From JADJNW01 sp964549655 (GTDB taxonomy: Bacteria > Bacteroidota > Bacteroidia > Chitinophagales > Saprospiraceae), in NCBI GenBank assembly GCA_964549655.1, contig CAZJXN010000140.1, positions 1 through 13,730 of the forward strand: a stretch of 13,730 nucleotides of DNA, read 5' to 3'. Below, one piece after another: positions 1-7,514 of the stretch. A program made the translations under genes and the position numbers. Each line of letters starts with the position of its first letter. Position 1 is the stretch's first letter. The notes under the pieces are model-generated. The model did not search any database and was not told where the DNA came from. It saw only the letters and a program-made list of their open reading frames with translations.

Positions 1-567
1 TGCCGTCAACGTTGCCGTTCCATTGCTCAAGCAATCTCGGTTGGCAGGAAAGAGCCTACCTGCTTTTGCTTGACAAATGTCTTCGCAAGTGCCAAAACGT
101 ACTTTTACACCTGTCACATCCAAAGATGCGCAGATGCTGCCGCCGCCTTGTACAAGGAGTGCATTTACAGCAAAGCCAGTCGTCACGCCGATTTGGACGG
201 TACTTAGGTCGAGTGTACTTGGATTGAATACCAAGGTGTGCAAGGTGTACAGCCCAGTGGCTGAATCCGGTAGAATAAAAACAGGACGTTCGGATACTTG
301 ACGAATCACCAAGTCCGTGCCGCTTGTGAGTACATAGCGCACCCGAAAACCTTGCGGTACAACGGTGTCGCCTTTGGAAGTGGCTCTCAGGATAGTCTGG
401 TCGTTTAAAATGCAGATTTCAGTCTGATTCAGTGTGCCAGCGCTGGCAGTACAAGTCGTTTGGGAGATGGATGCGGTAACGCTTAAAAACATCAATGCAA
501 GGGTAAAGAATACAGCCATTTGAAAGCCGTTTCTCACACATTGGAGATTGTAACATAGTGAGTTCAT
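1..567 (-). CDS. Secreted Bacteroidota surface/adhesin-type protein, N-terminal part (runs off left edge)
   Basis: The frame is open from an ATG at 567 to the window edge (189 codons, no stop). The first residues read MNSLCYNLQCVRNG, followed by a hydrophobic stretch (about residues 17-33, FFTLALMFLSV) and then ASISQTTC, which is a convincing signal peptide. A second in-frame ATG at 519 would give a more classical signal peptide (MAVFFTLALM) and may be the real start. The mature part includes the segments GFRVRYVLTSG, LVIRQVSERPVF and TGLYTLHTLVFNPSTLDLS, then a Cys-containing VQGGGSICASLDVTG. From memory, this pattern recurs in large T9SS-exported proteins of Saprospiria. It is probably the start of a large extracellular beta-rich protein; the C-terminus, where a sorting domain would sit, is outside the window. 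Its function is unknown. The CDS call is firm, the export call good, and the family call an inference. Confidence 0.75.
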   Translation of the reverse strand, partial: MNSLCYNLQCVRNGFQMAVFFTLALMFLSVTASISQTTCTASAGTLNQTEICILNDQTILRATSKGDTVVPQGFRVRYVLTSGTDLVIRQVSERPVFILPDSATGLYTLHTLVFNPSTLDLSTVQIGVTTGFAVNALLVQGGGSICASLDVTGVKVRFGTCEDICQAKAGRLFPANRDCLSNGTATLTA

Positions 568-581
568 TAGTTAAGGATTTT

Positions 582-606
582 GTTAAAAAATAGATACGTT
601 TTTAAC
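582..606. repeat. AT-rich hairpin upstream of the left-edge secreted gene
   Basis: GTTAAAAA (582-589) and TTTTTAAC (599-606) form a perfect 8-bp inverted repeat around a 9-nt loop, 15 nt upstream of the ATG at 567. It could be part of the promoter or 5' leader of that minus-strand gene. A second weak inverted repeat, ACGGTT (682-687) with AACCGT (701-706), lies further up. I found no TAnnTTTG box for this gene. The rest of 568-813 is AT-rich and shows no gene. Confidence 0.3.
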
Positions 607-813
607 ACAAACCCTTTTATGCCGTTCATGTGCAATTGAACCTATTCATTCATTTGTCGTCTGGCATTCATTGTTAAAAAAACGGTTATATTTATTTAAA
701 AACCGTGATAGACTTGATAAATAAAAGCTGTCAATATTGCTTGTAGCAACATTGAATAATTTTTTAATATAAATAAAATCGCAATTTTCAGTTGTTTGTA
801 ACAGTTATGCAGT

Positions 814-972
814 TCATTGGCAAAGATGAAAAAAAGGGATGTTTTTTCTCAACCATCTATTTTGGGGCTGACTAAAGTCAAATGCTTCAAGGAGCGTAAG
901 CGACCGTGCTTCTTCCAAGTTGCCAGAGGCGTTCTGATAATCTTTGCGGCTGGCTTGTGTGATTTTGTAGTG
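814..972 (-). pseudogene. Duplicated 3' tail of the inorganic pyrophosphatase gene (fragment)
   Basis: The minus strand encodes ITQASRKDYQNASGNLEEA followed by RSLTLLEAFDFSQPQ. This matches the C-terminus of the adjacent pyrophosphatase (IIQASRKDYQNAFGNLEEA, then LSLTLFEAFDFSQRQ) at 29 of 34 residues. The matching DNA is about 861-965 against about 1039-1144, roughly 85% identical by eye. The frame is still open through the copy and ends at a TGA at 814-816 after an unrelated tail (WLRKNIPFFHLCQ). The copy lacks the catalytic core and any start codon of its own; its upstream end abuts the hairpin at 973-1012. It is best read as a decaying remnant of a tandem duplication, not a gene. Both the family relation and the orientation are seen directly in the sequence. 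Confidence 0.75.
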
Positions 973-1012
973 ACCAAACTTGTTTGGTTTTTTCACACCA
1001 AACAAGTTTGGT
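973..1012. repeat. Hairpin repeat, copy 1 (16-bp stem), abutting the pyrophosphatase stop
   Basis: ACCAAACTTGTTTGGT (973-988) and its reverse complement ACCAAACAAGTTTGGT (997-1012) form a perfect 16-bp stem with the 8-nt loop TTTTTCAC. Each arm is itself almost a palindrome (ACCAAAC, 2 nt, GTTTGGT), so a cruciform or two small hairpins are also possible. On the minus strand it begins 2 nt after the TAA of the pyrophosphatase (1017-1015). No T-tract follows on that strand, so it is not a canonical intrinsic terminator. The same arms recur at 6285-6353. Confidence 0.85.
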
Positions 1013-1014
1013 GA

Positions 1015-1740
1015 TTACAACCCCTTCAACATCCCCTTCTGCCGTTGACTAAAATCAAACGCTTCAAACAAAGTAAGCGACAGTGCTTCCTCCAAGTTGC
1101 CAAAGGCGTTCTGATAATCTTTCCGGCTGGCTTGTATGATTTCGAGCGCTTCTGCGCGGTCAAACACATGAGTTATTTCGGTCATTTGATGGTCGCCGGG
1201 CAGTTGTTTGTAAGTAAGAAAGTAATGGCGCAAGCGATTAACAATTCCCACAGGAAGTTCGCTTACATTGGTGAGGTGTCCATAGACTTCGTCGTCTTTG
1301 AGCACGGCAATGATTTTGTCATCGGCTTCATTGTCATCTAGCATGCGCAAGCCGCCGATGGGGATGGCTTGTAGGATGATGTCGCCGTGCGTGATTTCGC
1401 GCTCGGTGAGTACACAGATGTCCAGCGGGTCGTCGTCACCGATGATGCCCGTGCGTCCGGTTTTTGCCATGCAATATTTGCCTACTTCTTCTTTACAATA
1501 CGTTTGCGGAATGAAGCCATACAAGGCTGGTACGATATTGGAGAATTTTTGCGGACGGTCTATTTTCAAATAGCCGGTTTGCTTGTCCACTTCATATTTT
1601 ACAGTATCCGACGGGATGACTTCGATGAAAGCGGTCACTGCCTCCGGCGCATTTTCACCAATGGGAATGCCGTGCCACGGGTGCGACTTGTAGCGCAGCC
1701 CAATCATTTTCCAGAGTTTATCAAAGGATTCTGAACGCAT
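1015..1740 (-). CDS. ppa: Inorganic pyrophosphatase, family I (soluble)
   Basis: This cytoplasmic Mg-dependent enzyme hydrolyses pyrophosphate to two phosphates, which pulls biosynthetic reactions forward. The 241-residue product carries the family I signature GDDDPLDICVL (about residues 100-110), with the three metal-binding aspartates of the D-x-D-P-x-D motif. Before it are KYEVDKQTGYLKIDR (about 49-63), with the substrate-binding Glu/Lys region, and YGFIPQTYC (about 74-82). It is longer than the roughly 175-residue E. coli-type enzyme because of a C-terminal helical extension, as in many Bacteroidota homologues. The start MRSESFDKLW at 1740 is the only sensible ATG. A TAnnTTTG box lies about 50 nt upstream. 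The gene is transcribed away from the protease, and its stop is followed 2 nt later by a strong hairpin and then by a degenerate second copy of its own 3' end. Confidence 0.95.
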   Translation of the reverse strand: MRSESFDKLWKMIGLRYKSHPWHGIPIGENAPEAVTAFIEVIPSDTVKYEVDKQTGYLKIDRPQKFSNIVPALYGFIPQTYCKEEVGKYCMAKTGRTGIIGDDDPLDICVLTEREITHGDIILQAIPIGGLRMLDDNEADDKIIAVLKDDEVYGHLTNVSELPVGIVNRLRHYFLTYKQLPGDHQMTEITHVFDRAEALEIIQASRKDYQNAFGNLEEALSLTLFEAFDFSQRQKGMLKGL

Positions 1741-1791
1741 TTTTGATGGTTAATAGGGTGATAAGGTCATAGGTTCATAGGGTGACAAGTG

Positions 1792-1825
1792 CAAAAGTAA
1801 GATAATTTTGATGTTGCTCGACAAA
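1792..1825 (-). promoter_or_regulatory. Bacteroidota-type promoter for the pyrophosphatase gene
   Basis: On the minus strand TACTTTTG (1799-1792) matches the Bacteroidota -7 consensus TAnnTTTG exactly, and TTTG (1825-1822) lies 22 nt upstream as a possible -33 box. This would give a leader of about 45 nt before the ATG at 1740. The motif match is seen; promoter activity is inferred. Confidence 0.5.
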
Positions 1826-2045
1826 CTAGTAGGCTATTTGAAGGAGCTAATCTATTGTGATTTCTTTGTATTAAATATTTATTTAATCCTTCTGTCAATC
1901 TTGCTACGTACGTAATATTATGGGCATCTTAAACGTGTTTGGTATCTATTCTGTTCAGCTAAAAGCACATTTAAAATTTAATTTTTTTTAATATATTTAA
2001 AATATATTTAATTTTTTTCTTATAAATTACGCTAAAAACATTTTT

Positions 2046-2071
2046 TTTGAATTAAAAATAATATACATTTG
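2046..2071 (+). promoter_or_regulatory. Candidate Bacteroidota-type promoter for the S8 protease gene
   Basis: TACATTTG (2064-2071) matches TAnnTTTG exactly and overlaps the palindrome TTTGTACAAA (2068-2077). A TTTG at 2046-2049 is a possible -33 box, but the 14-nt spacer is shorter than usual, so the upstream half is doubtful. The predicted leader is about 60 nt. The segment ACGCACAAAGACAAAG (2121-2136) runs up to the ATG and resembles the CACAAAG repeats found elsewhere in the window. Confidence 0.45.
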
Positions 2072-2136
2072 TACAAACAATAACGACCTCCCATTAATAG
2101 AAACATATTAATATAAATTTACGCACAAAGACAAAG

Positions 2137-5100
2137 ATGCACAAGTTAATTTACACTTTAGCGCTCGTGGGGGTGCTGAATGCGATTGCCGCACAAGAAG
2201 ACTACGGCATTTACCTTCAGTCCGGACCCATTTACTCACCTGAAATGCTGCCCACGGATAGCTTGAATCAGAGCGAACTGGCAGCCAGTCAATTTGAAGA
2301 CTATTACTACCTCGTCCTGCAATTCTACGACGTACCGACACCGCAACAAGAAACACAACTGACCAGCCTGGGCATTAGCCTTTTCGGTTACTTACCCAAC
2401 TACGCCTACATTGCCAAAGTCCCTGATGCTGTGGATTTGAACGCGCTGGAAGTCCGAACTATTTTACCAATCAAGCCGCAATACAAACTTTCACAAGCCT
2501 TATCCACTGCCAATTATCCACCACACGCGCTGTCGGCGGCAGGTGTGGAAGTAATCGTTTATCCGTATCCAAGTATCTCTGTTCAAGTGTTAGCTGACCA
2601 ATTAAAACAAACTGGTCACGCAACGGCAAGGGTTCAGGGCGACGGCGTAGTGGTGACGGCAGCACTGTGTTGTTTACTGGATTTGGCGGGGCATCCGGTG
2701 ATTCTATTCATGGAAGCTGCTGAAATTGCACCTCAAGCAGAAGGTTGGAATGGCAGAGCCGCTCAACGCGTCAATCTGATAAGCAATGGACCAAATAATG
2801 GCTATGACGGAGCAGGTGTCTCCATCGCAATTGGTGATGACGGCGGCTTGTCGCACGATGATTTTAAAGGACGTTTGACGGATTACACGGCTGGTCAAGG
2901 CGGTACGCATGGCGACATGACGGCTGGACTGGCAGTAGGTGCAGGAAACTTGAGTCCTTTGGGTATGGGGCTTGCGCCGAATGCGTATCTGTATTTATAC
3001 GACATCAATGGTTATCCACATTTGGAAGGGGCAGTGGCTAATTTGCAACAACGCGGCGTGGTCATCACCTCCACCTCTTACGGCGAGGCTTGTGGCGGCG
3101 TTTATAGCCAAGACGGACAAGCGATTGACAAACAGATATTTGGTGCCAATGCGCTCTTTCATGTGTTCTCGGCTGGCAATAGTGGGGAAGCAGGCTGTGG
3201 AAAGTATGCCAATAGTATTGCAAAAGATGGCACCCGTTTTGGCAACATCACTGGTGGTAAAAAATCAGCTAAAAACACGATTGCTGTCGGCAATGCCGAA
3301 TATAACGACGAAGTTTTGTCTTCCAGCAGTCGCGGACCCACGGCAGACGGGCGCATCAAACCTGACATTTGCGCACACGGACAAGGCAATTTATCAACAG
3401 GTGTGAATAACTCGTACGCTTCCGGCGGCGGCACCTCTGCGGCTTCGCCCAGTTTGGCGGGCACGGCGGCTTTGTTGTATCAAGCGTATCGAGCGCAGCA
3501 AGGTGGCGCAAATCCCTCTTCGGCACTTATTAAAGCTTTATTATTAAATACCGCAGAAGATTTGTACAATCCGGGTCCCGACTATGTGAGCGGCTGGGGA
3601 CGGGTACACGCAGGCAGGGCGTTAGAATCTTTGCAAAATAATTGGTACACAACATCAAATATTGCAAATGGCGCGACTCGTACGCACACTATCAACGTGC
3701 CGACAGGTACACGTCAACTTCGTGCCATGATTTATTGGATTGATCCAGAAGGTTTACCCAACGCTGCCAAAGCACTCGTGAATGACCTGGATATAACTTT
3801 AAAATCACCAACCAGTGCAATTTTTCTTCCTTGGAAACTTAGTCAATCTGTGCATCGGGATAGTTTGGAAAAAGGAGCTGGGAAAGGCTTTGACCGAGCC
3901 AATAATATGGAACAAGTCACCATTGACGAGCCTGCGGCGGGAAATTATACAATAGAAATAAAAGGCTACCTCGTGCCGCGTGGACCGCAGACCTATTTCA
4001 TCGTTTATCATTTTTTAAAAGACGAACTGACCGTGACTTATCCGGCGGGTGGCGATGGATTTGTACCCGATGAAACCGAAACGATTCGTTGGGATGCGCT
4101 GGGTAAAACTGGAACGTTCACTTTAGAATTTTCTGCCGATAATGGCAATTCGTGGCAAACCATTGCAACCAACATCAATCCAAGCTTTCGCTATTTAGAT
4201 TGGAAAGTCCCTAAAATCACCGCTACCAAAGCCCTAATTCGCGTAAGCAGAAATGGAAAAATAGCCGTTTCAAACGCATTCTTTTCTATAATGAATTTAC
4301 CCGACTTTAATTTTTTCAATGTAGGTGCAAACGCGGCGGCAGTGCGCTGGCGCAAGGTAGCGGGTGCAAATGTGTACGACGTGTACGCCCTCGGTAGCAA
4401 GCACATGGACGTGATTGGCACTACGGCAGACACCAGTTTTCAACTCAATTTGGCAAATGGTCAACGCAATTGGTACAGCGTCCGCGCCCGCAACACCAAC
4501 GGCGCTACCGGACGACGTGCCACTGCTAAGAGCTATCAACATCTGCTTTGCGATGCGAAAGTTGTACTCCGCCTCAATTTTGATTTGTACCCAAGTGAAA
4601 CGTTCTGGGATATTAAAGATGCGACTGGAAAAATTTGGGCTTCAGGCGGGCCGTACACCGACGTACCCATTAGTTCTACAACGGAGATTGAAGTCTGTCT
4701 GCCATACGGTTGTTATAGTTTAAATATATACGATACGTATAACGATGGAATGTGTTGCCAAAGCGGGCAAGGCAGCTATCAGTTGACCAATGCGAGTGGC
4801 GCGGTGTTGGCTTCCGGTGCACAGTTTGGGAATTTTAAAAGTCATAATTTCTGTTTGCAACAAACAACTACCGCTCCTTTGATTGTAAATGTCACCAGTT
4901 TAAAAAATGCGTCTTGCGCCGGTACGCGCGATGGAGCCGTGACGGTCTCCGCTTCTGGTGGTCCGGGCAATTATACGTATAGTTGGAATACGGGCGCAAG
5001 TGCCCCTTCCTTGGTGAGTCTAAGTGCTGGCACTTATATTGTAACGGTTTCCGATGGGATTCGACAAGCGACCACTACGATTAACATTTTACAACCGACT

Positions 5101-6282
5101 CCGATAAGCATCCAAATCACAACGCAGCAAGGTGCTTGTACCAATACAAACAATAATGCAGTGACAGCCAGCGCAAGCGGAGGAACGCCTCCTTACGCGT
5201 ACACTTGGAGCAACGGTAGTCAGACTTCTTCCATTAGCGGCTTGAATGCAGGTGCGTACCAAGTGACGGTCACGGACAGCCAAGGCTGCAAAAATATCGC
5301 TGCGGTCAACGTTACAGCACCTACTGCTATTAGTTTATCTTTTAATGTGACACAGGCTTATGGTACGAATAATGGGGCTATTAATTTGGCTGTAAATGGC
5401 GGTACACCAACCTACAAATTTCAATGGTCGAATGGCGCTACCACAGAAGACCTCAACAATCTCGGACCTGGCACGTACACCGTGACCGTCACAGATGCGC
5501 GTGGTTGCACGGCTTCTGCTTCACAACGCGTTGAATTTCAAGCACCTGTGGATTGTACGGCGCGCGGTAGTAACACTCGTTTTGAATGGATACAAAGCGT
5601 CCGCATCGGTGCGTTTTTAAATAATAGTGGCAATAATGGCGGCTATGGCGACTTCACCAATACCATTTTTAATGCAAATCGAGGGTCTTCACACGTGCTC
5701 ACGCTCACGCCGGGTTATCTTTCAGACAGATTCCGGGAATTCTGGCGCGTCTGGATTGATTATAACCGAGACGGCGATTTTATAGATGCAGACGAAGAAG
5801 TTTTTAGTGCAGACGGCGTTGTAAATGCAATCGGTGCTACCTTCCAAATTCCAATTAACGCAGCGGTCGGCACTGCCAAAATGCGAGTGAGTATGCGATA
5901 CGGCGGTGCGGCTACGCCTTGCGGCACGTTCCCTTACGGCGAAGTCGAGGACTACACCATTTATATCAACACCGGAAATGTGGTAGCCGATGAGGCGACT
6001 GATAAACGTATCCTTACCATGCCCGTCATTGCTACATCCTTCCATTTATTTCCTAACCCGGCGCGTACCCAAGTTACATTGCAATACCAAACTATTACAG
6101 TAGGAACACTTCAACTTGCTATTTATGATATAAAGGGTCAGTTACAACGTAAGCAAACGGTGGAAATTGATAAAGGAATGAATACGGTTGAATTGTTAGT
6201 GAATGATTTAGCAGCAGGAACCTATTTAATAAAAGGAACGCATTTAAACAATTCTTTTGTAGAACGGCTGGTTATAATGTAA
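2137..6282 (+). CDS. T9SS-exported multidomain S8 (subtilisin/Kp43-like) serine protease
   Basis: A secreted endopeptidase of 1381 residues. Signal peptide at 1-20 (MHKLIYTLALVGVLNAIAAQ). The subtilase domain spans about 205-500 with the triad D234 (AIGDDGG), H258 (GGTHGDMTAG) and S434 (GGGTSAASP), and the oxyanion N348 (FSAGNSG). A Kp43-type beta-barrel follows (about 505-625; MIYWIDPEG, LVNDLDITL). Then come an Ig-like domain (630-720), an Fn3-like domain (722-798) and a Cys-rich domain seen in Bacteroidota exoproteins (805-908, NDGMCCQSGQGSY). Three SprB-type repeats follow (about 915-987, 988-1062, 1063-1133; each SGGxxxYxYxWxxG...AGTYxVTVxD). A GEVED domain (about 1139-1278) has the Ca-site-like DYNRDGDF and GEVEDYTI. 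The T9SS type A sorting domain is at about 1303-1381 (LFPNPA...GTYLIKG...). Residues 40-200 look like a propeptide. The triad is complete, so it is probably active on or outside the cell surface. Its substrate is unknown. Confidence 0.95.
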   Translation: MHKLIYTLALVGVLNAIAAQEDYGIYLQSGPIYSPEMLPTDSLNQSELAASQFEDYYYLVLQFYDVPTPQQETQLTSLGISLFGYLPNYAYIAKVPDAVDLNALEVRTILPIKPQYKLSQALSTANYPPHALSAAGVEVIVYPYPSISVQVLADQLKQTGHATARVQGDGVVVTAALCCLLDLAGHPVILFMEAAEIAPQAEGWNGRAAQRVNLISNGPNNGYDGAGVSIAIGDDGGLSHDDFKGRLTDYTAGQGGTHGDMTAGLAVGAGNLSPLGMGLAPNAYLYLYDINGYPHLEGAVANLQQRGVVITSTSYGEACGGVYSQDGQAIDKQIFGANALFHVFSAGNSGEAGCGKYANSIAKDGTRFGNITGGKKSAKNTIAVGNAEYNDEVLSSSSRGPTADGRIKPDICAHGQGNLSTGVNNSYASGGGTSAASPSLAGTAALLYQAYRAQQGGANPSSALIKALLLNTAEDLYNPGPDYVSGWGRVHAGRALESLQNNWYTTSNIANGATRTHTINVPTGTRQLRAMIYWIDPEGLPNAAKALVNDLDITLKSPTSAIFLPWKLSQSVHRDSLEKGAGKGFDRANNMEQVTIDEPAAGNYTIEIKGYLVPRGPQTYFIVYHFLKDELTVTYPAGGDGFVPDETETIRWDALGKTGTFTLEFSADNGNSWQTIATNINPSFRYLDWKVPKITATKALIRVSRNGKIAVSNAFFSIMNLPDFNFFNVGANAAAVRWRKVAGANVYDVYALGSKHMDVIGTTADTSFQLNLANGQRNWYSVRARNTNGATGRRATAKSYQHLLCDAKVVLRLNFDLYPSETFWDIKDATGKIWASGGPYTDVPISSTTEIEVCLPYGCYSLNIYDTYNDGMCCQSGQGSYQLTNASGAVLASGAQFGNFKSHNFCLQQTTTAPLIVNVTSLKNASCAGTRDGAVTVSASGGPGNYTYSWNTGASAPSLVSLSAGTYIVTVSDGIRQATTTINILQPTPISIQITTQQGACTNTNNNAVTASASGGTPPYAYTWSNGSQTSSISGLNAGAYQVTVTDSQGCKNIAAVNVTAPTAISLSFNVTQAYGTNNGAINLAVNGGTPTYKFQWSNGATTEDLNNLGPGTYTVTVTDARGCTASASQRVEFQAPVDCTARGSNTRFEWIQSVRIGAFLNNSGNNGGYGDFTNTIFNANRGSSHVLTLTPGYLSDRFREFWRVWIDYNRDGDFIDADEEVFSADGVVNAIGATFQIPINAAVGTAKMRVSMRYGGAATPCGTFPYGEVEDYTIYINTGNVVADEATDKRILTMPVIATSFHLFPNPARTQVTLQYQTITVGTLQLAIYDIKGQLQRKQTVEIDKGMNTVELLVNDLAAGTYLIKGTHLNNSFVERLVIM

Positions 6283-6284
6283 CA

Positions 6285-6353
6285 ACCAAACTTGTTTGGT
6301 TTCATATTTCGCCAAGTAAGTTTAAGCACATTTTTTCACCAAACAAGTTTGGT
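6285..6353. repeat. Hairpin repeat, copy 2, abutting the protease stop
   Basis: ACCAAACTTGTTTGGT (6285-6300) pairs perfectly with ACCAAACAAGTTTGGT (6338-6353), around a 37-nt loop. The left arm begins 2 nt after the TAA at 6280-6282. Similarity to copy 1 goes beyond the arms: both have a T-run and CAC directly before the right arm and GAT(T/C)ACAA after it. The loops differ in length (8 and 37 nt). No T-tract follows the right arm. A 3'-end or REP-like role is inferred from position. Confidence 0.8.
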
Positions 6354-6388
6354 GATCACAAGCAACCGGCTTTCCGCCAACGCTGTTT

Positions 6389-6423
6389 ACTCGTAACACT
6401 GAACTTGAATCGGTGTTACGAGT
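6389..6423 (+). terminator. 14-bp-stem hairpin with T4 tail just before the EamA gene
   Basis: ACTCGTAACACTGA (6389-6402) pairs with TCGGTGTTACGAGT (6410-6423): 14 pairs including one G-T wobble, a 7-nt loop ACTTGAA, then TTTTC. It looks like an intrinsic terminator for read-through from the protease, but it ends only 9 nt before the ATG of the transporter gene. It would therefore lie in that gene's leader and could cover its ribosome-binding site, so a regulatory leader (attenuator) is an alternative reading. Confidence 0.6.
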
Positions 6424-6432
6424 TTTCATTCC

Positions 6433-7359
6433 ATGAAAGTTGCCACGCTTCCTTTTTCTAATCGCACTCAAGTCATCGCCTCGCTGCTTGTCCTCGTCGG
6501 CTCCATCTGTTTTGCTGCCAAAGCGGTACTTGTAAAATTAGCGTATCGGTATGATATTGACCCCATTTCTTTATTAGCCTTGCGCATGATATTTTCCTTG
6601 CCATTTTTCCTCGTCATCGCTTGGAATGCAAAACGCAAAGCCGTCGCTCAAAATGTGCCGCCATTGAGTAAGAGAGACTGGTTGACGATTATAATTTTAG
6701 GTTTATTGGGCTACTATTTTGCCAGTTTATTCGATTTTTTAGGCTTACAATATATTTCTGCGGGCTTGGAGCGGCTCATTTTATTTACCTATCCAACCAT
6801 GGTAGTCCTTATTTCATTTATTTTTTTAAAAAAATCTATCACCCGCATTCAATTCTATGCATTATTATTGACTTATTTGGGGATTGCAACTGCTTTCGCC
6901 GACCATTTAATACAAGATTATAATAAAAATTTTTGGATGGGAGCAGGCTTAATTTTTGTGAGTGCGTTGGCGTATGCGTTGTACCTACTTGGCGGAAGCC
7001 GCCTCATTCCTCGCTTAGGCACGCAACGATTCACCGCGCTGGCATTGATTGCGGCAAGTGTAGCCATTCTACTCCATCATGGAATTATTTACCAGTGGAA
7101 ATTATTTCATTATCCAATGGAAGTGTACGGCTTGTCTTTTTTGATGGCAATTTTATCCACCGTGCTGCCCTCCTTTATGGTGGCAGAAGGTTTGCGCGTC
7201 ATCGGTCCGAGCAATACGGCTATCATCAGCAGTTTCTCACCGATTGCCATTATTGTACTCGCAAATATCTTCCTCGGCGAACAGTTTGGTTGGCTTCAAT
7301 GGCTCGGTACCGCCCTGGTGATTGGGGGCGTATTAGCGACGACTTTGCAAAAGAAGTAA
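6433..7359 (+). CDS. EamA/DMT-superfamily inner-membrane transporter
   Basis: A 308-residue polytopic membrane protein with the usual length and two-fold EamA layout of the drug/metabolite transporter superfamily. The first helix (about 14-36) contains SICFAAKAVLVKLAY, the typical helix-1 pattern. GLQYISAGLERLILFTYP (about 104-121) closes the first half, and VIGPSNTAIISSFSPIAIIVLANIFLGEQ (about 256-284) is the matching end of the second half, with the conserved Glu. About ten hydrophobic helices can be counted, and the C-terminus is a short LQKK. Family members export amino acids, metabolites or drugs, or scavenge precursors; the substrate cannot be told from sequence. The ATG at 6433 is the first usable start and gives a normal EamA N-terminus. 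The gene stands alone, and a hairpin ends 9 nt before its start. Confidence 0.9.
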   Translation: MKVATLPFSNRTQVIASLLVLVGSICFAAKAVLVKLAYRYDIDPISLLALRMIFSLPFFLVIAWNAKRKAVAQNVPPLSKRDWLTIIILGLLGYYFASLFDFLGLQYISAGLERLILFTYPTMVVLISFIFLKKSITRIQFYALLLTYLGIATAFADHLIQDYNKNFWMGAGLIFVSALAYALYLLGGSRLIPRLGTQRFTALALIAASVAILLHHGIIYQWKLFHYPMEVYGLSFLMAILSTVLPSFMVAEGLRVIGPSNTAIISSFSPIAIIVLANIFLGEQFGWLQWLGTALVIGGVLATTLQKK

Positions 7360-7388
7360 GTAGCCAGGCTTAAATAATCGCCAATTTT

Positions 7389-7446
7389 CACGCAAAGACA
7401 CAAAGTGTTGATAATCAAGGAAAAATCTTTGTAAACTCTGTGGTTC
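7389..7446. repeat. Degenerate CACAAAG-type intergenic repeat (imperfect inverted repeat)
   Basis: CACGCAAAGACACAAAG (7389-7405) and, inverted, CTTTGTAAACTCTGTGGTTC (7427-7446; reverse complement contains CCACAGAGTTTACAAAG) form an imperfect inverted repeat with a 21-nt centre. Related heptamers CACAAAG occur at 2124-2130 and, inverted, three times at 8911-8940. From memory, similar CACAAAG/CGCAAAG repeats are common between genes in Bacteroidota; their function is unknown. Confidence 0.5.
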
Positions 7447-7467
7447 AAATGTGCTCAGTTATTTAAG

Positions 7468-7489
7468 ATTGCGAATTTCGTAATTTTTT
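7468..7489 (+). terminator. Probable intrinsic terminator after the EamA gene
   Basis: ATTGCGA (7468-7474) pairs with TCGTAAT (7478-7484; one G-T pair) around a 3-nt loop and is followed by TTTTT (7485-7489). The stem is short, but the T-tract is in the right place. It lies between the transporter and the antitoxin gene and would separate their transcripts. Confidence 0.45.
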
Positions 7490-7514
7490 CCGATTTTTGT
7501 AAAAAGCTAAAACT

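Larger units (their letters stand above)
1741..2136. other. Divergent AT-rich intergenic region between pyrophosphatase and protease
   Basis: This 396-bp region has no plausible gene. It holds a promoter facing left (1792-1825) and one facing right (about 2046-2071). Between about 1968 and 2060 it is almost pure A/T with several runs of six to eight T or A, including near-palindromic TTTAAAATATATTTAA, which could act as an UP-like or curved-DNA element for the protease promoter. A short direct repeat around ATAGGGTGA occurs at about 1753-1784. Confidence 0.6.

Noticed and set aside
814..1005. 63-residue protein as a functional gene
   Set aside because: It is a tail fragment of the pyrophosphatase gene, with its first residues encoded by the hairpin repeat and no catalytic residues.
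1387..1734. 115-residue plus-strand frame antisense to the pyrophosphatase gene
   Set aside because: The opposite frame encodes a clear family I pyrophosphatase with catalytic motifs; the antisense product has no recognisable features.
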